Positions 10,470-18,351 of a stretch of 59,767 bases of DNA are shown piece after piece. Made by a program: the position numbers and the translations under genes. The notes beneath the pieces were generated by a model. It ran no database searches. It was given only the letters and a program-made list of their open reading frames with translations, and had not been told where the DNA came from. Origin of the DNA: Rhodocyclaceae bacterium (GTDB lineage: Bacteria; Pseudomonadota; Gammaproteobacteria; Burkholderiales; Rhodocyclaceae); contig JAGRFY010000051.1 in NCBI GenBank assembly GCA_020445765.1, positions 22,850 to 82,616 on the forward strand, written 5' to 3'. Position 1 is the first letter of the stretch. Each line of letters opens with the position of its first letter.

Positions 10470-11407
10470 CAGCAGCGACCTCCAAAGAATTGAACCGGAA
10501 CGCTCTGGCCCGCCGCCAGCAGCGTCTCAGCGGGTGACATCACGATATAGCAGTTGGCAGCAGACATCGAACCGAGCCGGCCGGCCTCGTCACGGCTCGC
10601 GTGCACCATCCATCGCCCGCCGCGCTCGAACAGGATGCCTTGCACGAACTCGCTGCGGCGATGGTTCTTGGTCAGTGGTTCGGCCAGCGTGGCGGGCAGG
10701 CGCGGCCATGCCGGCGGCAGGCGCTCGCCACCGAGACGGCGCAAGGCATCAGCGACGAGATTCAGGAAGACGGCGAGAACCCCCGATGGCTTGCCCGCCA
10801 GCGAAAAGATCCAGGCGCGGCCGATTCGCCCGAACGCCATCGGGCGCCCGGGACGCATCGCGACGCGACGGATCAGCACTTCGCCGTCTGCCTCGATGGC
10901 CTCGCACACCAGGTCTGCGTCGCCCGCGGAAGCGCCGCCGGTGGTGACGATCGCGTCGCAATCCGCCGCCGCCCGCGCCATGCACCGACGCAGGCTGTCG
11001 ACCCGGTCGGGCGCCACGCCGAGATCGACCACGTCAACACCACACTTGGCCAGCAGCCCGGCCAGCAGGTAGCGGTTACTGTCGTGGATCTGGCCCGGCG
11101 CCAGCGCGTGACCGACCGGGCACAATTCGTCTCCGGTGCACAGCACCGCGACCCGTGGACGGCGATAAGCGCGCACCTCGGCACATCCGCCCGCAGCCAC
11201 CAGGCCGATGTCGGTCACCCGCAGCCGGTGCCCGTCAACCAGGCCGGCCTGGGCCCCGGCCAGGACCCGCCCCAGCGCCCGTGCCAGCGCAACGTTCTCG
11301 ACGCCCGTCGGCGACTCGATGCGCGCCAACATCGCTGTGCGCACGGCTGCCGGTTCCCATGCCGTCTCGCGCCCGCCTCCGTCCGTACAGCCGGGATCGG
11401 AATGCAT
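10469..11407 (-). CDS. MoeA-like molybdenum/tungsten insertase lacking domain II
   Basis: A 312-residue MoeA relative; normal MoeA is about 400. The N-terminal linker ends in ALGRVLA and then runs straight into AGLVDGHRLRVTDIGLVAAGG, so the roughly 100-residue domain II, including the DNSAMDGYA segment with the metal-contacting Asp of E. coli MoeA, is cleanly absent in frame. The MogA-like domain III (VAVLCTGDEL, TTGGASAGDAD, RPGRPMAFG) and domain IV remain, but the usual PGNP is replaced by AGKPSG. GAGG lies about 8 bases before ATG 11407. It is divergent from the aldehyde oxidoreductase genes and probably serves their cofactor; whether it is active on its own is unclear. Confidence 0.85.
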   Translation of the reverse strand: MHSDPGCTDGGGRETAWEPAAVRTAMLARIESPTGVENVALARALGRVLAGAQAGLVDGHRLRVTDIGLVAAGGCAEVRAYRRPRVAVLCTGDELCPVGHALAPGQIHDSNRYLLAGLLAKCGVDVVDLGVAPDRVDSLRRCMARAAADCDAIVTTGGASAGDADLVCEAIEADGEVLIRRVAMRPGRPMAFGRIGRAWIFSLAGKPSGVLAVFLNLVADALRRLGGERLPPAWPRLPATLAEPLTKNHRRSEFVQGILFERGGRWMVHASRDEAGRLGSMSAANCYIVMSPAETLLAAGQSVPVQFFGGRC

Positions 11408-11546
11408 TCTGATTTGCCTCGCTTTCCCTTATGCGCCCGATTGCCTATACAAACGATATGCCATGGCAAATCGGGACCAATCCCCGCGCTCGAGGCCGAT
11501 GCAACGGCAACCCGATGCGCAAGCACCAGCCCGTGCAGGGCACCTT

Positions 11547-11563
11547 TGCTCCACAATGGAACA
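11547..11563. promoter_or_regulatory. Activator palindrome upstream of aor operon
   Basis: TGCTCCA-CAA-TGGAACA, centred about 104 bases upstream of the -12 element of the aor promoter. The same palindrome occurs upstream of the other sigma54 promoters here. A related half-site (TGCTCCA) starts at 11566. Probable site for an AcoR-type activator. Confidence 0.7.
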
Positions 11564-11645
11564 CCTGCTCCAATGCGCAACGCGCCATCGGACAGGGTGT
11601 CGCCGATTTCGTCGATGCGAGTGGCGGTTCCCGAGCAAACGAACG

Positions 11646-11661
11646 CGGCACGGCTCTTGCG
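11646..11661 (+). promoter_or_regulatory. Sigma54 promoter of the aor operon
   Basis: CGGCACGGCTCTTGCG: GG at 11647-11648, exactly ten bases, GC at 11659-11660, matching TGGCACG-N4-TTGCW except for the first and last base. It lies 60 bases before the ferredoxin gene. The 11408-11720 spacer holds this promoter, the activator palindrome and presumably the divergent moeA promoter, which I cannot identify. Confidence 0.85.
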
Positions 11662-11720
11662 CCTGTTTTCCCCGTTGGACGAGACATCGCACCAAACCCG
11701 AATAACCGGAGGACCAGCCC

Positions 11721-12191
11721 ATGTTGAAATCGCTGCACCTCGACCCGCAGAAATGTACCGGCTGCCTGCAATGCGAAATGGCCTGCTCGTACGAGAAGAC
11801 CGGAGTCGTCAATCCCGCCAAGTCGCGCATCAAGATCTTCAACTTCGAGGCCGAAGGCCGCAAGGTACCCTACACCTGTACCCAGTGTGCGGAAGCCTGG
11901 TGCATGGCTGCCTGCCCGGTCGAGGCCATCAAACTCGACAAGAGCACCGGCGCGAAAGTGGTGCTGGAAGACACCTGCGTCGGATGCAAGGTGTGCACGA
12001 TCGCCTGTCCGTTCGGCACCGTGAATTACATGGCCGACGTCGGCAAGGTCCAGAAATGCGACCTGTGCGGCGGCGACCCGGCCTGCGCCAAGGCCTGTCC
12101 GACCGGCGCGATCACCTACATCGACTCCGACTGGACCGGACTCGACAAGATGCGCGCATGGGCCGAGAAGGCCAATTCGGCGGCCCTGTAA
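11721..12191 (+). CDS. aorA: Aldehyde oxidoreductase polyferredoxin subunit (AorA-like)
   Basis: A 156-residue ferredoxin with sixteen cysteines in four CxxC groups (C12-C22, C53-C65, C86-C96, C113-C126), enough for four [4Fe-4S] clusters. It passes electrons from the tungsten subunit encoded next to the FAD subunit. In Aromatoleum aromaticum the homologous AorA and AorB stack into filaments capped by AorC, so this protein may form the same kind of electron wire. GGAGG is 8 bases upstream of the ATG. Cotranscribed with the catalytic gene 12 bases downstream. No signal peptide: cytoplasmic. Confidence 0.92.
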   Translation: MLKSLHLDPQKCTGCLQCEMACSYEKTGVVNPAKSRIKIFNFEAEGRKVPYTCTQCAEAWCMAACPVEAIKLDKSTGAKVVLEDTCVGCKVCTIACPFGTVNYMADVGKVQKCDLCGGDPACAKACPTGAITYIDSDWTGLDKMRAWAEKANSAAL

Positions 12192-12203
12192 GGAGAAGAG
12201 ACC

Positions 12204-14051
12204 ATGGCATGGAACAGGAAAGTCCTGCGGGTGAACCTCACCAACGGCACCTGCAACGCGGAACCGCTCAACATGGAGTGGGCCAACGACTATCTCGGCT
12301 CGCGCGGCCTCGGCACCAAGTACCTGTTTGAAGAGACCGACGCGAAGGTCGATCCGCTGTCGCCGGACAACAAGATGATCATGGCCACCGGTCCCCTGAC
12401 CGGCACGATGGCGTCCACCGGCGGCCGCTACACGGTGATCACCAAGGGCCCGCTGACCGGCGCGATCGCCTGCTCGAACTCCGGCGGCTACTTCGGGGCC
12501 GAGCTGAAGTTCGCCGGCTGGGACATGATCATCTTCGAGGGCAAGTCGTCCAAGCCGGTCTATCTCTACCTCGAGAACGACAAGGCCGAGCTGCGCGACG
12601 CCGGCCATCTGTGGGGCAAGACCTGCTGGGAAACCGAGGAGTTGATCAAGGAAACCCACCAGGATCCGCAGCTCCGCGTCTGCTCGATCGGTCGTTCGGG
12701 CGAGAATCAAGTGCTGTTCGCCTGCATCGTGAACGATCTGCACCGCGCCGCGGGCCGCTCCGGCGTCGGCGCCGTGATGGGCTCGAAGAACCTCAAGGCG
12801 GTTGCGATCCGCGGCACCAAGGGGGTTTCCGGCGTCAAGGATTTCGCGGCATTCATGAAGGCCAGCGACGCCGCCAAGAAGGTGCTCAAGGACAACGCCG
12901 TCACCGGCCAGGGCCTGCCCACCTACGGCACCCAGGTGCTGATGAACGTGATCAACGAGGTCGGTGCGCTGCCGACCCGCAACCACCGCGACGTCCAGTT
13001 CGAGGACGCTTCGAAGATCTCGGCGGAAGCGATGCACGAAGTACGCGAAAGCGACGGCAAGAAGCACCTGGTGACCAACGCCGCCTGCTTCGGCTGCACG
13101 ATCGCCTGCGGTCGCATCTCGAAGATCGACCAGAACCACTTCACCGTGGTCAACAGCCCGAAGTACTGGGGCGCTTCCGGCGGTCTGGAATATGAAGCAG
13201 CCTGGGCCCTCGGTGCCGCCAACGGCGTCGGCGACCTCGAGGCACTGCAATACGCCAACATGCTGTGCAACGAGGACGGCTACGATCCGATCACCTTCGG
13301 CGCCACCGTCGGCGCGGTGATGGAACTCTACGAGATGGGCGTGCTGACCAAGGAGCAGATCGGCATCGAGGCGCCGTTCGGCTCGGCCAAGGCACTGGCC
13401 TTCCTGGCCGAAAAGGTCTCCAGTGGCGAGGGCTTCGGCAAGGAAGTCGGCCTCGGCTCCAAGCGCCTGTGCGAGAAGTACGGCCACCCGGAACTGTCGA
13501 TGAGCGTCAAGGGCCAGGAATTCCCGGCCTACGACGGACGAGGCATCCAGGGCATCGGACTGAACTACGCCACGTCCAACCGGGGCGCCTGCCACGTCCG
13601 CGGATACACGGTCGCCTCCGAAGTGCTCGGCATCCCGGTCAAGACCGAGCCGACCGCCACTGAAGGCAAGCCCGAACTGGTCAAGGCCTTCCAGGACGCC
13701 ACGACGATCTTCGATTCCGCCGGCATCTGCCTGTTCACATCGTTCGCCTGGACCCTGGCCGATGTGCAGCCGCAACTCGAAGCCGCCTGCGAAGGCGACT
13801 GGTCGATGGAGAAGCTGAACCTGGTCGGCGAACGGATCTGGAACCTCGAGCGCCAGTACAACCTGGCCGCCGGCTTCACGCGCAAGGACGACGACCTGCC
13901 GCCGCGCCTGAAGAAGGAAGCCGCCAAGACCGGGCCGGCCAAGGGCGTGGTCAGTCACGTCGAAGAGATGCTGCCGGAGTACTACAAGGTCCGCGGCTGG
14001 GACAGCGAAGGGGTTCCGACCGGCGAGACCAAGACCCGCCTGGGCATCTGA
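12204..14051 (+). CDS. aorB: Tungsten-containing aldehyde:ferredoxin oxidoreductase catalytic subunit
   Basis: A 615-residue AOR-family enzyme that oxidises aldehydes to acids (and can reduce acids at low potential) at a bis-pterin tungsten site. Seen: N-terminal pterin-binding region (SRGLGTKYLF, ATGPLTGT, STGGRYTVITKGPLTG), [4Fe-4S] ligands C295, C298 and C302 in AACFGCTIACG, and the fourth ligand C509 in DSAGIC with the pterin-contacting Asp504. Length is typical. AGGAG precedes the ATG. Location after the polyferredoxin and before the FAD subunit matches the AorABC architecture of Aromatoleum. Expected to remove the aldehyde formed by the alcohol dehydrogenase of the same sigma54 regulon. 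Confidence 0.96.
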   Translation: MAWNRKVLRVNLTNGTCNAEPLNMEWANDYLGSRGLGTKYLFEETDAKVDPLSPDNKMIMATGPLTGTMASTGGRYTVITKGPLTGAIACSNSGGYFGAELKFAGWDMIIFEGKSSKPVYLYLENDKAELRDAGHLWGKTCWETEELIKETHQDPQLRVCSIGRSGENQVLFACIVNDLHRAAGRSGVGAVMGSKNLKAVAIRGTKGVSGVKDFAAFMKASDAAKKVLKDNAVTGQGLPTYGTQVLMNVINEVGALPTRNHRDVQFEDASKISAEAMHEVRESDGKKHLVTNAACFGCTIACGRISKIDQNHFTVVNSPKYWGASGGLEYEAAWALGAANGVGDLEALQYANMLCNEDGYDPITFGATVGAVMELYEMGVLTKEQIGIEAPFGSAKALAFLAEKVSSGEGFGKEVGLGSKRLCEKYGHPELSMSVKGQEFPAYDGRGIQGIGLNYATSNRGACHVRGYTVASEVLGIPVKTEPTATEGKPELVKAFQDATTIFDSAGICLFTSFAWTLADVQPQLEAACEGDWSMEKLNLVGERIWNLERQYNLAAGFTRKDDDLPPRLKKEAAKTGPAKGVVSHVEEMLPEYYKVRGWDSEGVPTGETKTRLGI

Positions 14052-14078
14052 GCCAGCCGGGCAGACCCGTCGTGACAG

Positions 14079-14114
14079 CGCCGGGGTCGCGGGCAGCCGC
14101 GCCCCGGCGTTTTT
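14079..14114 (+). terminator. Intrinsic terminator inside the aor operon
   Basis: CGCCGGGG (14079-14086) pairs with CCCCGGCG (14102-14109), followed directly by five T. It lies between the catalytic and FAD genes and probably lets only part of the transcripts continue, giving more ferredoxin and catalytic subunits than FAD subunit. Confidence 0.75.
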
Positions 14115-14167
14115 CCGGATCACTCCGCCCTGGGCTCGCGGCGAGCCCATGACTCGAGGATGGAACA

Positions 14168-15508
14168 ATGAAACACCTGATTCTGGGCAATGGCCCGACC
14201 GGCGTGGTTGCGGCCGAGACCCTGCGCGGCGTTGCACCGAACGACGAGATCGTGATGGTCGGCAGCGAACCCGAGCCGCCGTATTCGCGCATGGCGATCC
14301 CCTATCTGCTCGAAGGCAACATCGACGAGCGTGGTACCTACCTGCGCAAGACCGATAGCCACTTCGGCGATCTTTCGATCCGCCAGAAGAGCGGTCGTGC
14401 GACCGCCCTGGATACGGCCAGCCAGCGCGTCACCTTCGACGACGGCAGCGTCGAGACCTACGACCGGCTGCTGATCGCCACCGGCTCCCACCCGGTGCGC
14501 CCGCCGATCCCGGGCGTCGATCTGCCGCAGGTACAGACCTGCTGGACGCTCGAGGATGCCAGGGGCATCGCCAAGCTGGCGGCGCCGGGCGCGCGCGTGC
14601 TGCAGCTCGGTGCCGGCTTCATCGGCTGCATCATCATGGAAGCGCTGGCCAAGCGCGGCGTCGAACTGACCGTGGTCGAAATGGGTGACCGCATGGTGCC
14701 GCGGATGATGACGCCGAAGGCCGGCGGCATGATCAAGCGCTGGGTCGAGGAGAAGGGCATCCGCGTCGTCACCGGCGCCGGCGTGCAGCGCATCGATCCG
14801 GCCGGGGCCAACAGCGCCGGCGGCATCGGCGGCGTGATCCGTTCGGTGGTGCAGAGCGTGACCGGCAACAAGCCGGGCGACGCCGGCGCACTGACGGTCA
14901 CGCTGTCCACCGGCGACAAGCTCGAATGCGATCTGGTGATCGTGGCGGCCGGCGTGGCACCGAATGTCGACTTCCTGAAGGACACGACGATCGAGGTCAA
15001 CAAGGGGGTCGTGGTCAATCTCGCGATGGAGACCGGTGTCGACGGCGTCTATGCCGCCGGAGACGTCACCGAGGCGCCCGATCTCTTGACCGGCGAGAAC
15101 ATCGTCTCGGCAATCCAGCCCAACGCCGCCGACCAGGGCCGCATCGCGGCGCTGGGCATGGCCGGGCGCAAGGTGAGCTTGCCCGGCGTACTGCCGATCA
15201 ACGTCCTCGACACGCTGGGCCTGATCTCGGTGTCGTTCGGCCAATGGTGGGGCGAGACGCCCGAGAACGACGGCAGCGGCGTCGAACTGGCCGACGAGGG
15301 CCTGTGGCGATACCTCAGCCTGCAGTTCCAGGGCGACGTGCTGATCGGTGCGACCGCGATCGGACGGACCGATCAGGTCGGCGTGCTGCGCGGCCTGATC
15401 CAGAACCGCACGCCACTGGGCAAATGGAAGGACATCCTGATGGAAAGTCCGACCCGCTTCGTGGACGCATACATCGCCACCAGTCAGCCGATTTCGATCG
15501 CAGCCTGA
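14168..15508 (+). CDS. aorC: FAD-dependent NAD(P)H oxidoreductase subunit (AorC-like)
   Basis: A 446-residue pyridine-nucleotide-disulfide-type flavoprotein without the redox-active cysteine pair. Seen: FAD motif GNGPTGVVAAE at the N-terminus, the ATG-type segment LLIATGSHPVRPP, the NAD(P) motif LGAGFIGCIIMEA (about residue 150) and DGVYAAGDVTEAPDLL. It would link the ferredoxin chain to NAD(P). GAGGA precedes the ATG. An intrinsic terminator separates it from the catalytic gene, which fits a minor cap subunit in an (AorAB)n-AorC assembly. Confidence 0.9.
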   Translation: MKHLILGNGPTGVVAAETLRGVAPNDEIVMVGSEPEPPYSRMAIPYLLEGNIDERGTYLRKTDSHFGDLSIRQKSGRATALDTASQRVTFDDGSVETYDRLLIATGSHPVRPPIPGVDLPQVQTCWTLEDARGIAKLAAPGARVLQLGAGFIGCIIMEALAKRGVELTVVEMGDRMVPRMMTPKAGGMIKRWVEEKGIRVVTGAGVQRIDPAGANSAGGIGGVIRSVVQSVTGNKPGDAGALTVTLSTGDKLECDLVIVAAGVAPNVDFLKDTTIEVNKGVVVNLAMETGVDGVYAAGDVTEAPDLLTGENIVSAIQPNAADQGRIAALGMAGRKVSLPGVLPINVLDTLGLISVSFGQWWGETPENDGSGVELADEGLWRYLSLQFQGDVLIGATAIGRTDQVGVLRGLIQNRTPLGKWKDILMESPTRFVDAYIATSQPISIAA

Positions 15509-15603
15509 CCCGTCGCTCGCTACCGCCCGGGCCGACACCGGGCGGCAGAGAACTCCCGAGCGCGCCTGCTGTCCCAACGGCGCCTCCCCCATCGGAACTG
15601 CGC

Positions 15604-15855
15604 ATGAATATCACGCTCAAGCTGTTTGCGACCCTCACCGACTATCTGCCCGCCGGCGCCAAGGGCAACATCGCGCAGCTGCAGCTGACCGACGATGCCC
15701 GGCTCGGCGACCTGCTGGACGAACTGAAGCTGCCCGAAAAACTGGTGCATCTGGTGCTGGTCAACGGCGCCTACGTCGCACCGGATGCGCGCACCGAGCA
15801 CCGCCTGGTCGAGGGCGATACGCTGGCGATCTGGCCACCGGTGGCCGGCGGTTGA
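15604..15855 (+). CDS. MoaD/ThiS family sulfur carrier
   Basis: An 83-residue ubiquitin-fold protein ending in Gly-Gly (PPVAGG), the tail that is adenylated and thiocarboxylated. The family role is donating sulfur to the dithiolene of molybdopterin. The MoeB-like protein encoded 5 kb upstream on the other strand is the likely activating enzyme. The dedicated copy in the aor operon suggests cofactor made for this enzyme; MoaE and the early moa genes are not in the window. Confidence 0.88.
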   Translation: MNITLKLFATLTDYLPAGAKGNIAQLQLTDDARLGDLLDELKLPEKLVHLVLVNGAYVAPDARTEHRLVEGDTLAIWPPVAGG

Positions 15856-15861
15856 CAAGCG

Positions 15862-16149
15862 GTGCCGGCCACCGAGTTCGAGCGCGATGTCTCGGCCACG
15901 CTCGACGAACTCGCCGCATGGATCTCGAAGGCCTACCCCGACGCCGAGCGCCGGGGCGTGGGTGACCATCTGATCACCCGTCGCGGCGCCGTGCTGGAGC
16001 TCGTCGCCACGCCCGGCCCGGAGCGGCGCATCGCCCTGCTGCGACTGCCCACACTCCGGATTCGCTACCGCTTCACGGCGGGTGACGCCGAAGACCGCGC
16101 CGCCCTGCTCAGCAGGCTCGATCTCTTCATGCACCGCGGCGGCGGCTGA
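15862..16149 (+). CDS. Small protein of the aor operon, function unknown
   Basis: A 95-residue acidic/basic mixed protein from a GTG start, six bases after the MoaD-like stop; no clear ribosome site, so translation probably depends on coupling. It contains no Cys and no membrane segment; the C-terminus carries three Gly (HRGGG), but a long Arg-rich beta region precedes it. Its place suggests a role in aldehyde oxidoreductase maturation. I do not recognise a family with certainty. Confidence 0.65.
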   Translation: MPATEFERDVSATLDELAAWISKAYPDAERRGVGDHLITRRGAVLELVATPGPERRIALLRLPTLRIRYRFTAGDAEDRAALLSRLDLFMHRGGG

Positions 16150-16434
16150 CACCGCTGTCCGCTTCGCGCAGGGCCACCGACACCGAGCCCGCCGCAAAGG
16201 AATCGGTCGCCCGGTCGCCCAGTTCAGGATCGCCCGACAACAGCCCGCTCGGGCTCCCTCGACGCTCCGAAAAGCCCGGCATCGCCGCCGGTGCGGCGCC
16301 CGTCCGACGTGGCACCACAGCGGACCGGCAGCCGGGACGGTGACCCGGGTTACAGATCCCCTGCAACGGACGGGGCATATTCCGGTCATCGCCGAACGAC
16401 ACCCGCCGGCGCCAGATCCTTGATACCCCGGAGA

Positions 16435-16998
16435 ATGACCGTGACCATCCGCAATTTCCTGACGACCGCCGCCGGTGCGCTGCTGCTGTCCACCGCCGCC
16501 AGTGCCCAGGCCCAGGGCTGGCGCTTCGCGCCCGTGTTCACCGATGCCGATTTCAAGCTCGATCCGACCCTCGCGCTGACGGTCGGAGCAGTCCGCCCGG
16601 ACGGCGGCGACGACGACTCGCTGAGCGCATTCGGACTCGAAGCCAATTTCAATTGCGGCTTGCTGCAATCCCCCGACAACCGCATTCGCAGTCACCTGGC
16701 GCTCAGCCGCATCGATGACGACGGTGTCGAGGTGACGACGCTCGAGCTGTCGCCGCGATACACCGTCCCGGTCAGCGCCTCGGTATCGATCGGCGTCGGA
16801 CCGAGCCTCGCCCTGCTGCAGGTCGACAACGGCAGGCGCGACGAGGATCTGTTCGGCTACGGCATGGCCGCCGGCCTCGACTATCGCGCCGGCAGCCTCT
16901 ACGCCGGCGCCGACCTGCGTTACCAGGAAACGACCGAGGAACATCGACTGGATTTCGCCAACTGGGCCGTCACGGCCAAGATCGGCGTCAACTTCTGA
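16435..16998 (+). CDS. Predicted small outer-membrane beta-barrel protein
   Basis: A 187-residue protein with a clear signal peptide (FLTTAAGALLLSTAASAQAQ) and alternating amphipathic strands ending in AVTAKIGVNF, an aromatic C-terminus typical of outer-membrane barrels. An OmpA/opacity-like eight-strand barrel is likely from the size. The start is open: ATG 16435 has GGAG only two bases away, whereas GTG 16441 has it at a better distance. The 285-base spacer before it shows no clear promoter. The 3' end overlaps the convergent acetyltransferase gene by 11 bases. Confidence 0.7.
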   Translation: MTVTIRNFLTTAAGALLLSTAASAQAQGWRFAPVFTDADFKLDPTLALTVGAVRPDGGDDDSLSAFGLEANFNCGLLQSPDNRIRSHLALSRIDDDGVEVTTLELSPRYTVPVSASVSIGVGPSLALLQVDNGRRDEDLFGYGMAAGLDYRAGSLYAGADLRYQETTEEHRLDFANWAVTAKIGVNF

Positions 16999-17479
16999 TC
17001 GGTGACAGCTCGAACGCCATGCGGAAGTTGGTCAGCCGGCACTGCCCGCGCGGCACGCTCTGCCGGCGCAACACGCAAAAACCCGCCGCCTCGAACAGGG
17101 GTCGGGCAAGCAGACTGGCGTCGCATTCCAGGCTCCGCCAGCCAAGGGCGCGCGCACGCACCAGGGCGCGCGCGATCAATGCCCGTCCGATTCCCTGCCT
17201 CGCGCAGCCCGGGTCAACGAACAGCAGATCGACGATGCCGGGTGCCCGCAGCGCGACGAATCCAGCAAGCTGCAAGTCCGCCCATGCCACGATCACGTCG
17301 GCATCGGCCAAGCGTTGCCGCCAGCCTGCCTCGTCTGGCAGCGCGGACAGCCAGGCATCGATCTGGTCGTCGTCGTAGCAGGTTCGCGCGGTGCCGGCGA
17401 CTGCGCGCCGAAGCAGCTCCAGCAAGGCCTCGGGCGCATCGCCGTGCCAGCGCTGCAGGCGTATCGACGCCCCGCTCAC
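16988..17479 (-). CDS. GNAT family N-acetyltransferase
   Basis: About 163 residues with the GNAT fold: LAGFVALRAPGIVDLLFVDP as strands 4-5 region, acetyl-CoA loop ARQGIGRALIARAL (the Q/RxxGxG/A motif), and the terminal FEAAGFCVLRRQ. A GTG at 17479 with GAGG six bases upstream is preferred to a TTG at 17515. Substrate unknown. Convergent with the barrel gene and divergent from the rhodanese gene. Confidence 0.8.
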   Translation of the reverse strand: MSGASIRLQRWHGDAPEALLELLRRAVAGTARTCYDDDQIDAWLSALPDEAGWRQRLADADVIVAWADLQLAGFVALRAPGIVDLLFVDPGCARQGIGRALIARALVRARALGWRSLECDASLLARPLFEAAGFCVLRRQSVPRGQCRLTNFRMAFELSPIRS

Positions 17480-17551
17480 CAACCGCCTCGCGCGCTCGGC
17501 ACGCGGCTGAGCCAAAATAGGGATGCCAGTCCCGCCACGGAGGATTTCACA

Positions 17552-17962
17552 ATGAAAAGTACGCTTCTTTCAGCCATCCTGATGACCTTGTCTGCCAGCT
17601 GCCTGGCCGAAGTCGTCACGATCGAAGTCGAGGACCTCGGCAGACTCGTCGCACGCGGCGTCCCGCTGGTCGATGTGCGGACCGCCGGCGAATGGCAGGA
17701 AACCGGGGTCGTGCCGGGCAGCCGGACGCTGACCTACTTCGACGAACAAGGACGCGCCAACCCGGAAGCCTGGATGCAGGACTTCAAGGTGATTGCCGGG
17801 CCCGACGACGAGGTCGCGATCATCTGCCGCAGTGGCGCGCGGAGCCGGGCCGTGGCGGAGTTTCTCGACAAGGAGCGCCACTACAGCCGGGTCTATACGG
17901 TCGCCGGCGGCGTGATCGGATGGAAGGCGCTGGGTCATCCGACGGTTCCGCCTCAACCCTGA
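17552..17962 (+). CDS. Exported rhodanese-like protein
   Basis: A 136-residue single-domain rhodanese with a signal peptide (LLSAILMTLSASCLA), so periplasmic. Active-site loop CRSGARSRAVAEFL (Cys about 96) and the substrate-side LVDVRTAGEWQETGVVPGS motif are complete. Perfect GGAGGA site before ATG 17552. Expected to handle periplasmic sulfane sulfur; it is not the CXXCW-motif protein that often accompanies PQQ-linked ABC systems. Monocistronic. Confidence 0.88.
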   Translation: MKSTLLSAILMTLSASCLAEVVTIEVEDLGRLVARGVPLVDVRTAGEWQETGVVPGSRTLTYFDEQGRANPEAWMQDFKVIAGPDDEVAIICRSGARSRAVAEFLDKERHYSRVYTVAGGVIGWKALGHPTVPPQP

Positions 17963-18054
17963 CGAAACATCGCGGCGCGGGCCGGGCGCTTGCCGACGTC
18001 GGCACCCCGGAAGCCGGATAGAATATCGGATCGATATCGCTTGCGGGGCGCCGG

Positions 18055-18315
18055 ATGCTGTTTTTTCCCGAGTTGATCCAGGAACTGGAAGTCTTGTCGC
18101 GGTTCGATCCGGGCAATCACCAGCAGGGCATCAAGATACACGGCAGCGCCGACCGCGAGGTCATCGAGGCGACCCGACGGCTGTATCACAAGGGCTTGAT
18201 CAGTCAGGTGGACGGCGGCTATCTGACCAGTCTCGGACTCGAAGTGGTGGATCACCTGCAGGCGACGCTGACGATCCTCTCCAGTGCCTGCCCGGCACCG
18301 GCCGGACACGACTGA
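18055..18315 (+). CDS. TIGR02647 family protein
   Basis: An 86-residue conserved protein (LFFPELIQELEVLSRFD, KGLISQVDGGYLTSLG) of the TIGR02647 family, described as putative DNA-binding and common in gammaproteobacteria. Length and conserved centre match. No role known; tail-to-tail with the sigma54 activator gene. Confidence 0.8.
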   Translation: MLFFPELIQELEVLSRFDPGNHQQGIKIHGSADREVIEATRRLYHKGLISQVDGGYLTSLGLEVVDHLQATLTILSSACPAPAGHD

Positions 18316-18351
18316 GGTCGAATCGGGCCGGTGCGATAGCGTGGCGGTCGA

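Noticed and set aside
11445-14237. A long minus-strand open frame across the aor genes
   Set aside because: Antisense shadow of the aorA and aorB codons; both are clearly real on the plus strand.
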